Source of the DNA: Cercis canadensis
Lineage: Eukaryota; Streptophyta; Magnoliopsida; Fabales; Fabaceae
Assembly: GCA_003255065.1 (NCBI GenBank)
Contig: QAOA01004877.1
Span: forward strand, 848,627-912,626
Direction: 5' to 3'
DNA: 64,000 nucleotides
This document shows positions 1 through 10,865 of this stretch, in pieces (positions within the stretch are counted from its first letter, which is position 1; the number at the start of each line of letters is the position of its first letter). The position numbers and the translations under genes were made by a program. The notes under the pieces are model-generated. The model ran no database searches. It was not told where the DNA came from and saw nothing but the letters and a program-made list of their open reading frames with translations.

Positions 1-36
1 CAGTTTGCAACTTATCTATTTTCTTAAATTATGCAG

Positions 37-1140
37 GACCTTGGCAATGGGAAAGTTCTCCTTCGGTTAGCACATCTATATGAGGTTTTAATTTCATTCT
101 CATTAAATATATCATACTTGTTCTTTGACTTAAGATATGAAATGAGCATTTTTAAATGTGCTTTGGCTCAAGTACATATTCATCCACTGTGTGTACCTTC
201 AAGTAATTTTCTTTTTTTTCGGCGGGGGGGGGGGGGNGGGGGGGGGTAGGATTTCTCCACGAATGAAGTATACGTGATGGCCCTGAAAAGCAAATATATT
301 AATGAATGAATGAATTCATTATACGCATTACGAAAAACCATTGTAAACTCTTCAAACATAACAATTAACGGGCTTCTCACTGGTCAATGTTACAAGCTTG
401 TTGAAAAGGATTCCTGCAATTTGTACTTGCTGATAAATGAACCATCATGATTCCTCCTTCTGAACTTAGAGGTCCTTAAGTCTGATTCGACCACAGAAAC
501 TGCAGCACACTAACTAGGTTCTGAAGCATCCATATGGAATTGAGATTGGTTTCTGATGACAAAGGGTAGATCTTTGTGTGGAAGGCTGGTATTCATTGTC
601 CTTTTCTTTCTTTCTGCTGCATATATTAATGACACAATCTTAACAAAACCAACCTGTATCTTTTCTGTATTTTATTGTTATCAAAATTAGTACATTATGT
701 ATTTTCTACTTGTTTTCCTCCCTTACTCTTTTGGTCCATCAAATATATATGCATAGATTGAAGAAGACAAGGATCTCTCTGTAATGACAAGCGTAGACCT
801 GAAAAAACTGTTCCCTAGGAAGAAGGTACAAGCAATGGGTTTCAGTAGACAATGGAAGTTTTACTCAGCCCTGTTTAATTTGCCATTTAAAATGCTTTGC
901 CTTTGCTCATTTTAGATCAAAGAGGTGAAAGAGATGAACTTATCTGCCAATCAAGAAAGGACAGAGATGGAGAAAAAAAGGCTTATTTGGAAAGTAGAAG
1001 ACTCTTCTGGAGATGGACATGATTTGAGGGGAGGGCCTGTTGATCCAAAAGAGCTATCTGCGGAGCTTGCTCCTATGGAAATCCGTACTTTTATTTTAGA
1101 CTTTTATCACGTGTCTGACCAAAAAGTGTTTGATGCCTAG
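37..1140 (+). CDS. Alpha-mannosidase (GH38), last three exons only
   Basis: C-terminal end of a lysosomal/vacuolar-type alpha-mannosidase, which trims mannose from N-glycans. Three exons join in phase: 37-84, 757-825 and 916-1140 (stop TAG). Each is bounded by AG and GT. The joined 47+75-codon tail includes GKVLLRLAHLYE, then DLSVMTSVDLKKLFPRKK, then LSANQERTEMEKKRL and PMEIRTFILDF. This order of motifs matches the C-terminal beta domain of plant GH38 enzymes such as Arabidopsis At3g26720. The catalytic domain and all upstream exons lie left of the window, so activity cannot be judged. The intron at 85-756 contains a G-run with an ambiguous base. Family assignment is confident; the exact paralogue is not. 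Confidence 0.85.
224..246. repeat. Poly-G run interrupted by an N
   Basis: About 20 G residues with one N at 237, inside the alpha-mannosidase intron. It is probably an assembly join within a homopolymer rather than a biological element. Confidence 0.7.
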
Positions 1141-1994
1141 TAGTGTAAAATTGCTGATTGAAGTCCTTGCTTTTGCTTAAGCATTGATATAGTATCATGT
1201 TTGACAAGTTCAGCTTTAGTAAGTGCTGAAACTTCAAAGCCCATGGCTTTTCACATATTAGTATACACCAGTTTTTTATTTTTTTTATCAGCTTGAAGAG
1301 TCGTTATAACTTTGTAAAATTACAAATTTTATGACAAATTGCAATAAGTAATAACACTGTAATTCTTTGAGTAAAAATCGTATTTTGGCAAAACTAACCC
1401 AACCAAGTTCGAGAAAATTTCACATAAAAAAAAAGTTAAAGAAAATTATTCTCAAATTTAAAAATCATGTGATTATTTAATTTATAATTAAATATGATAA
1501 TTAATATTAAACAATATAAATATATTTTATCCGTAATAATTATATAATATCAATTTATATTTTTAATTATTTTGATCTCACATATACTATTGATATCTTA
1601 TTCAGTAATACTAAAATAATTTATTTTTACTATTATTTTTTTCTACCAAATATTTTTAATTATTTTACTGCATATAGTAATCACTTACTTACTTTCTCCA
1701 CCAAATTATTTTTTTTGTTTAGACCTAAGAATTTAATAAATAAAAAAATCCACAAAGTTTTTTAAAAAAGAAAAACTGAATAACAATAACGATAAACATA
1801 ACCAGAAAATAGAGGGGTTAAATTGTAATTGTATAATTTGGCGGCAGAGCCGAATAGCCGATATTCCGTCAAGATGCTGCAGATACCCAGAAAGGAGGGA
1901 GGCAATAAATTGCAGTCTTAAAATCGTAAAATTGTTGGTAAAATAGCCGTGGCTGTTCACACAGACGAAACTCCCAGTTCCTTCCAAAATTTTC
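1141..1994. other. Intergenic, AT-rich
   Basis: This holds the 3' UTR of the alpha-mannosidase and the promoter/5' UTR of the RING gene. It is very AT-rich from about 1400 to 1700. No coding signal, RNA gene or clear transposon end is visible. Confidence 0.6.
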
Positions 1995-4900
1995 ATGTCC
2001 ATCTTGCCTTCATATACCCAAGGATCAACTTCGTCGTCTTCTTCATCTGCGCTATCTCCGAAACCTAATTCACAGCATGGAAACCTCCTCCACCCATCTC
2101 CTTCTCCTTCATCCCTCTCCTCTCTCTCCCGCCAGCTCCAGGAGTTCGGATCTCTCCGGATCTCCGGTTTTCAATCTTCCGTCGCTGTGCCCGACGACAA
2201 TCCAGGTTAGAATTGCATCGTTGTACTCGTTCGTGTAATTTTTGTGCTTTAGCTGAAATTGTTTTTAATAATTACTTAAAAACCTTGAATTGTTACCTGA
2301 AAGTGCTCCATGTTCTTGGTGCGATAATTCCAATTTCTAGTTTGGTCATAGAGAATTCCAAGGGAAAGAGGAAGACGTAGCTTTTATTCAAAAATAAAAT
2401 TGTGCTTTCAAGCAATTCAGCTTTCTGTTTTCTGGTTCCCCAAATCTCCTGCTGAAAATGCTTACTGGATGAGGGTATGCCGTTTCGTGTGAAGCTGTAG
2501 TGTCATTTTATTGCTCACTTAATTTTCCTCTCTTTTTGGAAATTAATAATTGCGGTTGACTCGGTTACGTAAAATTTGCATTTTGTTTTGGACATTGCAT
2601 TGTCTATCATGGATCACTATGAGTTATTGAACTGAAAACTCTTGACGTCACGTATATATTCCTTGGTTATGTGGTTGAGTTTGTACTGATGCTTCTCTTT
2701 GTTGGGTGGTGCTTCTTATCTTTATCATTGGCTTTAAATTGTCAGACTTATTGATGCATTTTTTATTATATATGGCAGGTCCATCGACTCCAACTCCAGA
2801 AGATTCAGGTGGACCTTCCAGAAAGGTATTTTTGGTAGTCCTAAGGGTGTGTTATCATTTTTGTGTTTAAATATTGGTCACAGCATTTATGGTTTGCTTT
2901 AATCAAGACCGTGTCTAAAATGTCCATTCTGAAAGGAATTAATCTGTCTTTTGTTTATGAGTATCACTTGAGTTGATAAATTACTAGTCATGTTATGTTT
3001 TCCCATTTGTTTGTAGGTGACAGAGTTTGGGTCTCCAAGTGGTATGGAAACTTTGCCTCACCAAAACTCTGGAACACATTCTAGGAGTCGCTCTAGCAGA
3101 AGGGCAGTTGGATCATCCCAGTCAAAAGCGAAGACTACAGGCTCACTTGCTTCTCCTGGAAACCAACAAAATTCTGGGTCTGTCAGTTCTCACATGAGCA
3201 TCCCGTATGCTGGAAGAAAACCTCAGATGGTAAATGGTAATCACTTGCTGAATTTTCATTATGACCCCATATCCCGTCCTCAGCCAAGGGGCCCTCCTCC
3301 TCCTCCCCCAAGAAGGCAGAAGAAGAGAAAGCCTTACAACAAAGATTTGTTTCTTCAGGCAAATTACAAATTTATTGTGCTAGATTCAGGAAATTGTTCG
3401 CCTGAGTTTATGGATCCAGATAAAATGTTACAGTGGGAAGATATTATATGTGTGAGGTATTCCACCCCATTTTTAGTTCAGTGTCCAATTTGTTTAGAGA
3501 ATCCTCTTTGTCCACAGATAACCTCATGTGGACATATTTTCTGTTTCCCATGTATCCTACAATATTTGTTAATGGGTGAGGAGGATCACAAAGGCGATTG
3601 CTGGAAAAGGTGTCCCTTATGCTTTGTTATGACATCTGCAAAGGATTTATATACCATCCAGATTGAAAATGTCAAGCAGTATCAAGTAGGAGATAATATT
3701 GAGTTCACACTTCTAACTCGAAAAAAGGATTCCTTTAATCTGTCACATAAAAACAAACGAGAGACAGATGTCATATCATGTGGCAGTGGTGGTTTATCTG
3801 ATCCCTTTTCTAAGTTCACACTCACGTCAGATGTGGATCTCTCAGTGAGGCAGGCAATATCAGATCTAGATGGTTGGCTGGCCAGAGCAGATTCAGGTCT
3901 TGTGGATGACCTGGAGAAGCTTCCATATGTTTGTGCTGCAATGCAACAATTAGAACAGAGGAAGAAATATTGGAACGAACACAGGGCTAGTGGCAGTGAC
4001 AAATGCTCTAGGTTTACTGATTGTGGATATCATGTACTGTCAACAACTATAAATGGTACTGATGCTGATGATGAAATCCATTCCAGTGGATCAGGAACTT
4101 CCTCTGCTGATTTCCATGACCGAAGCAAGGGAAGGATACTGGATAAATCACACAGAGGTGCCTCTCCAGATCGAACTGTGGATGTGGAGAAAGTATTAGT
4201 AGACCAAGACAGTAATTTATCCTCTTCCTACGAGGAGAAAAATGATATTCAAAGGCATTCAGATGACTTTAGAGATGTGAAGGACAGTGATTCGTACAAT
4301 TTCTACCAGGTCATTAGTAACAAACATCTCCAATTTGTTTTTTGTATCCCTCTGTATTTTTCTCTAATATTTCCTACTTCATAGAACAAATGCATCATAT
4401 GAACTAGTTATTCATATTGCTGGGTGTAAATTCCATTGACATTATATGAGTTAGTCAGGGATCTAGGTAAGACATGTTTTGCAAGCTGTACATTTTGTCT
4501 ATAGTGGACTTGGGTGAGAATAAATTAGGAGGGCTTGCAAAAATAGAGAAGGTTTTAGGGTTTTCAACTTATTACTTATTTTACAGTGCAAGGAAAAGCA
4601 GCAGAAAGGGATGTTGTTGAAAGAAAGAGATTGCAGAAAGACTATAGGTTGCTTCTGGAAGAAGTTTTTGTGTTTCTAGAACATCCAATAATGGGGGGGT
4701 TGAGGTAAAGCAAAGAAAATTGAGTGTGTTATAATGGCAGTAAGTGTATGAGGATATTAAGAGATGTTGAGGAAGAAACAAGATTATGACATCCCAGGAA
4801 CCAGGAGGAGGCTGAAATCAAATGTTATCTGCTCATTCATATGCGAGTTTTGTATGGAGCTTAAAACTTGGATGCAACACATGAGAAATTTTCAGATTAA

Positions 4901-7900
4901 ACAGAGCTAGGGAATTATAACAGCACTGGTAACTTAATTAGTTTCATCTTTTTATGGTATGCAATAATAGCTTAGTTCTAACTACCTGTAAAGAGAGCAA
5001 CATGCTTTTACTTAATAAGCTGCATGAAGGTTGGAGTAAAAGACAAATGGATTACTAATACCCTTTCCTGGAAAGGCACTGAAATGAACTTGACACCTGC
5101 TAACATTTGACAGTTATTTTTTTGCCATTCAATTTGTGCACTAGTTTTAGTTGTTGGCCTCACATTTCTTTTTTTTTTTTTTTTTTTCTTTTTCTTTTCC
5201 AATTAAGTGCTATTATTTTACTTTATTTTTGCTTAATAACAATTTGGTATAAATATAGGGAAAATTTCCTAACTATTAAGACTTTGTTGAGGTTTTGTCC
5301 ACTGAGCAGCTCTGGATGTTTGATTAGTGGTGTCTGCATGATGGCTTGATTCTTAACCAAATCTTACATCACAACTGAATAATTTGAGCTGATTTTCATA
5401 TTATGCTTCCTTTGTGCGTCAGAGGCTGTTAGAGATGAGTGTACATGTGCAGATTGCACCTAATGATTTTATTTTTTAAAAAACATTTTTTGATGTATTA
5501 TCCATTAAGGTTGGTTGTAGAAGTGGATGATTGATACTTTGTTGGTAGTTCTCACAGGCAATGTGTTGTTTCTAAATAATTACCTGTTGATGTTAAATCA
5601 TGTTAATCCTCCTAAATCTTTTTTAGCATTTAGCCCCCCCACCCCCTTTCTCTCTCCCCCTCTTCAATTCTCATCTAAAGTAGTTGTATATAATTCTGTT
5701 CTGCACTCTTAGCATGCTTTATAGATAAAAACTTCCTCGTTCCTTACCTTTTAATGTTGAGATTTGGTTGTTACCTTAATATGCTATTCCATTTCAGGCT
5801 GCTGATGGCCAGCATCTCATTCTTCATTCCCTAAACATGAAGTGTCTACTTCACCATTATGGGAGCTATGATATGCTTCCTCACAGGTTTGAACAAAACC
5901 AAATAAAATGATATAAATTTGATTTGGTTTCTCTTTTGAAGTGTCATCAGCATTACTGGTTTTTAACCACTGTTTACTGATCACAGAATAAGTGGAAAGA
6001 TTCTGCAGTTGGAGACAGTCACTCAATCAGAGGCCATAAGGAGGCGGTACCGATTCTTAAGTCATTTTCCTTTAACAACAACATTTCAGGTGCCTCTAAA
6101 AAGCAAGTTTGTTGTTTCCAAGTTTTTTACATACAATTTCTAATGAGTGGCTGCCTGAATTTTTCAGCTTTGTGAAATTGATTTGAGTGAAATATTGCCT
6201 TCTGAAGCATTGGCCCCATTCATGGATGAAATAAAGAAGCGTGCTAACCAGAGGAAGCAACTTGCAAAGAAGGTATGGGTGTGCTCTTGATATTATATAT
6301 ACTATATAGGATTCAAGGAGTATTAAAGTGATATTCAAATTATTTTTTTTGGGACCATTATTTATAGGGTTAAGGGTGTAAAAAGGATGACTTCCTTTTT
6401 ACACCCTTAATGTGGGTATAAGTAACATATATTCAATGATCTAGTGATAGAATCAAAGTTATTATTGGAAATATCTCCTAGAGAGTTGATTTTATCTATT
6501 TTCTCTTCAATTTTTTAAATTTTTTTCCTTTTTGTTTGGTTTGCAAGTGGGAGAAAATTGTGTATTAAAGAAACCTATTGAGGTTGGGCAAGGTGTCAAG
6601 GAACCAAATATCACAAAAGCTTAAGCTGTTAGGAGGAGGGCCAAGAATGGGTTTTACATCTAAGACTAGGTCTTAGGCTTGTGCCAACTCAGTTTTTAGG
6701 TCTGGCTTTTTGAATCTGGAGCCAAAATGTCATTCATTAAATCAAAAGTTGGGGTCTGCCATGGGACTAAAACAGGATTAAGTACCATTCTAAACGCAGG
6801 ACAGCTGTCCTAGTTGGTTTCCTGGCTTAATTGCAGGCTTCTTGGTGAATCTTTGTGCTGTTATTATTGATTCTGATGTGCTATCGTATGCCTTCTTTTC
6901 ATATCTTATGGGTTTTTTTTTTTTTTTTTTCATCCAAATATGTAGACATACATTTTCTGATTCCTTTAGAATTATATTATATTCTTCTTTCTAGGAACGG
7001 AAGGAGAAAATCAAGGCTGAAGCTGTTTCTTCATACTCACTTCCCATAACAACCAGTTATCAACTTACCACCCGTGATGACCCTCCCACATTCTCCATGG
7101 ATGACTTCGAAGGTGATCATTCTGCTTTCGGGATGTTGGTTAGAGTAGTTGTAGGGAAGGAACTTGCGGTCATATGGCTGGAAGTATTACTATGTTATAA
7201 ATTTTTACCTTGGGTGTGAGAAAATGAACTAAGTCTGCTGTAGCTTTTCAGTATGAGCAGTATCGTCTATTCTTGATACTCTAGCAGATTCGTTTTGTTT
7301 TTTTTTGGGGGTGGGGGAGAGGCTATGTTGAGTTGTATCTACAGTTGTTTCAATATTGACGTTCATGCTGTGTGTAAATAGATATATACTACATAATTAT
7401 TGTGTTCGCCTTTTGTTTTAGCTTTGGGAAATTCTGCCGTGTCATCAAGTCCTCCAGTTGTTGGGGAGAGGTTATTGTTCTCAAATGTTACGAGGCTTGG
7501 TTTTGCTGCTGGTCACGGTTCTCCATCTTTGAAAATTCAAGAAGCTAGCAGTCTGCATAATTACAATACGACAACAGATTCTCCTGGCACAAGAGGTACT
7601 ATGCAATGCTAATATGAAATAATTTTTCTTTTTCTGCTCACAGGAAAAACGTTATGATTCATCTTGTTGTCTATAAATGAAAAATCAACCTACCTTAATG
7701 CCTGAACGTGTTGACTGTTCTGATCTCTGTATTATTGTGTTCCTCCAGGTTTAAGAAATGTGGAGACAACACCATCATTTGTTAATGTTATATCCAGAGC
7801 AGAATCTATTAAAAGCTTGGATGCACCCAAGACAAATGACTTGGGGAAGAAGGGGAAGAAGCCAAGTCGAGTTCTTCTGTCAACAGCTGGTGGTAGGCGT

Positions 7901-7906
7901 TATTGA
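1995..7906 (+). CDS. RNF10-like RING-finger E3 ubiquitin ligase
   Basis: Nine exons join in phase to a 765-aa protein: 1995-2205, 2779-2825, 3017-4309, 5798-5886, 5987-6089, 6168-6272, 6995-7112, 7422-7595, 7749-7906. The start is the first ATG of a Ser-rich N-terminus. A Pro-rich stretch (about 177-186) and a basic KKRK patch precede a C3HC4 RING with ligands C242, C245, C257, H259, C262, C265, C285 and C288. The rest is the RNF10-family body, with a basic helical stretch (KKRANQRKQLAKKERKEK) across exons 6-7. Length and architecture match plant RNF10 homologues (Arabidopsis At3g26730). Human RNF10 ubiquitylates 40S ribosomal proteins uS3 and uS5 during translation stress; the same role here is inference. 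The exon at 3017 opens with GTG in frame, so it is not an independent start. Confidence 0.9.
6371..6409. repeat. Perfect 17-bp inverted repeat in RING-gene intron 6
   Basis: Arms 6371-6387 and 6393-6409 are exact reverse complements (TAAGGGTGTAAAAAGGA) around a 5-nt loop. Weaker pairing continues outwards (TTATTTATAGG against TTACTTATACC), so this may be the core of a small decayed foldback element. Confidence 0.7.
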
Positions 7907-8755
7907 CCACTTTTCACCGACTCTGGAAGATGTGAGTTTAAGTGTGCATCACCCTCCCATCTCAGTTTGCAGCTCCTTCACATGGATGACATGTATTTCG
8001 TGGTAGTCTGACTACTTGTAAATAGCAAGACAACAAGACAACATAAGAAAAAATAAATGTTCTCATCGATCCCGGCGGTGAAAGTGCAGTGGAATTTTTC
8101 CTTGGATTCCCATAACTATGTCCATAAGTAACGCTCTTAATACAAGGAGTTTCTGTTATAAAACATGTAGTTTGTTTGAGCCAGATCCAAGTGCAGACAC
8201 TGATAAAGCATTGCTTAGTCTCTGACAGATTTGTGGATTTTGCATGTTTGTGGTAAGAATGTCTCATGGCTTAAAGGGAAAGGAAAATTCATTCATTGTT
8301 TAATCTTCTAGTTCGGTGGATTGTAGACCACGTTTATAGTCACGTCAAAAATTAGTGAGACCGATTGAAAGGTACCCTCGTGCTGTGATCCGATTGGTTT
8401 TGGCTAATGGAGCAAGAATTTTTTTTTGGTAGAAAAAATAATTTCTTTTAATGTTGAAACAAAATGCGGCTGCTCTTTTTGGGTTTGGTTTTTTCATTGC
8501 GATAATCTCTTATACCATAATTACTTTTGTTAACTAGGAAGAAATTGGAAGGTATGATTAAACATCCAAAAAAACTAGTGGAATTAAGCGACATAAAACT
8601 TTATCCACTAGTGTAGCAAACCTTGGCTAGGGCTTGTTTTATTTTATTATTATTTCTTTTTGGGTCTTAACCTTGGCTGAGTTTGAGTTTTATTTGCTAA
8701 TTCTGGCTTCCCTCTGTCGGTAAACTCTGCCGACAAATCGATAAATGGGGAAAAG
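7907..8755. other. Intergenic between convergent genes
   Basis: 3' UTR of the RING gene, with a possible AATAAA poly(A) signal at 8052-8057, then AT-rich sequence up to the tail of the J-domain pseudogene. I see no gene here. Confidence 0.5.
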
Positions 8756-9755
8756 TTACTCACGACCATTCTTAGTGACATTTTGGAATCCCTCTGCTCT
8801 TATCAATGTTGCAACAAACATGGTTCCTGATTCGGTGTATCCTTTGACAATTTCAACCAATTCTAGCTTGGACTTTTTCTGGGCTTCACGATCTGAGCAC
8901 CATTCCATAAGCAAAGCTGGTACCATCATTTCCACAACAGAACGCCTCGTATTTAGTAAGAGGACGAGGTCTTAACCGGTTGACATTCAATCTCAGTGGA
9001 TCATTTTCAATGTAGTTAATCTGAACCTAGCTTCTGGGCATGTGTTTATGATCATAAGCAGCCCTAACCTGGGCAACAGTAAAATGTTTAGCATTTTGAA
9101 TGTGATTGAATTCATAATATCCTTGATCACAAGGGGAAGCTCCACCTGCTTCCTGCTCAGAGGAATGGAAGGCCTCTGGTTTGAGGATATCACATGCATT
9201 TGAATCTCGTAATATGTTCTTGTAGGTAGCCCTTTCAGACATAGTAGAAGTTGGGGATATCTCATCATTTTGAGCTGTACTTTGAGCCAGAAGATAATTA
9301 CTCCTTGAATTAATAGCATGGATCTTCCGGAAATTCGGTGATTCCCAAGTGTTCAATTTCATAGTCCTGTTATTGTCAAAAATTGAACGTTTTTCTGGGT
9401 TTGAAAGTACAGTGTATGCTTCCTGAACAGCCTTCAGAGCAAATTCAACAGTAGGTATGTGGTTCTTGATGGGTTCTAATAGCATAGAAAATCTGTTATA
9501 CTGGGATTTCACATCATTTTCACCGGCTGTTGGTAGAACTTGAAGAACCCAGTACCAGTCAGTAACACCATCTAACAAATCAAAATTCGCTGAGTGCAAG
9601 ATGTCACAAACAATGATCATCCTATAGAATTCATCAAGGGCTGGAAACTGATGCTGCAGTTTTTGTAATTTCTCTCTGGCATTGGCATGATCACCCCTCC
9701 CAATCATCTCTTTAACTGCTTCCATTTCCTGACCAGCATTTGGCTTTGGCGCCAT
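8756..9755 (-). pseudogene. Broken J-domain/DUF3444 protein gene
   Basis: An open frame of 242 codons (9755 down to 9027) starts with MAPKPNAGQEMEAVKEMIGR. It matches the N-terminus of plant DnaJ-DUF3444 proteins: the pre-J helical region, then a J-like domain (DWYWVLQV ... EAYTVLSNPEKRSIFD, about residues 66-125). The catalytic HPD tripeptide that stimulates Hsp70 is replaced: the usual HPDKN reads EPIKN. The frame enters the DUF3444 start (AAYDHKHMPR) and hits TAG at 9027-9029. The same frame then runs on (QINYIENDPLRLNVNRLRP) to a second stop at 8886-8888. The DUF3444 end (LVEIVKGYTESGTMFVATL) appears in another frame, stopping at 8756-8758. So there is at least one nonsense change, one frameshift and missing middle sequence. 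No introns are seen. The 242-aa piece could still be made, but not as a normal J-protein. Confidence 0.8.
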
Positions 9756-10865
9756 TTCATTTCCAGCTCAGAACTCACAACCAACAATTCACTGTGATAC
9801 TCAGAACCAATATAGATTGATGGTCATAGTGTTGTTCGATGGATTCGGAATAAGCAATTGATGACAAACCAGAAGAAGAAAGTTAACAACTTCAATTCAA
9901 TAATGCTCCAATGGTAAAAGCAAATGGCTTTGATATAATGAGTTATCATTCTGTTGGTGTGAATGAGAAACGGTCATATAATTTGTTTCGGCAACTATGG
10001 TGTGACTTCTTTGAACAGGCATTTCCCCATCAAGGTCACAAATGGTGGAGACATTTGTTTTGATGGGTTGAACGAAGAGAGAGAGAAAGGAATTTCTGTT
10101 TTCATGCAGTGGCCGTGGTTCACATCTTGCGTGCCTAAACGCGTTGATTGTGGCTTTGAAATGGTATAAAGGCTTTCCTTTTTATTTTTTTCTTTTACTT
10201 TTAGGAGTGATGTTATTTAAACAGTATCTAATAATAATAAATTCAGTAAAAATATTGCAAAAGATGGTTAATAATTTAAGTATAAATTTACTTTTTAAGT
10301 TTATAGTATGTCACTCTTATTTATTCATTTTTTTTTATAAAATAAAGAGTATAAAATTATGAAAAGACAATTATCATATGGTGGTATATTTTTCATAAAT
10401 TACTCAAATATTGTTAAATGCTAATTTAATTTTAATTATTTTTTCTTGGTATCATTTAAAGTAGTAGAATTATATAAATATAGAATCATAGATAGATTTT
10501 CAAAGAAATAAATTTAACATAAAATAGCATCTTAAATTTTAGTGCTAATCGTGTATTGATTTATAATTTGCAAATTCACACACACGAATAATTTTATTTT
10601 TTTTTATGTGAAGGGCGAGGCGGAAGACAATTAGATAACCTGGAACAGCATAATACGTTGCGTTTCAATAGAGAAACCCAAAGTCGGTGTTAGACAAGTG
10701 AACTGGACGCTGTTTCTCTGACGTGAATATCATTCGAGACGGTGACGTTTCCAAAGAACGTCGGGGTGGTGACTGCAACTCTGTTCACACACTCGGTGGA
10801 TTTTCATAGCCTGCTATTACTAGTCCTTCTTCTTCCTCCTCTCGCTGCGTCTGGCAACTTCTCCA
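9756..10865. other. Intergenic
   Basis: AT-rich spacer with the divergent upstream regions of the J-domain relic (-) and MGP2 (+). GC content rises from about 10610 into the likely MGP2 5' UTR. No further gene is supported. Confidence 0.5.

Noticed and set aside
4590-4760. Possible extra exon in RING-gene intron 3
   Set aside because: AG and purine-rich sequence are present, but exons 3 and 4 already join in phase and the frame here stops early.
7962-8267. 101-codon minus-strand open frame behind the RING gene
   Set aside because: Lies in 3' UTR/spacer with no domain; likely chance.
9963-10169. 68-codon + strand frame between the J relic and MGP2
   Set aside because: No homology and poor context.
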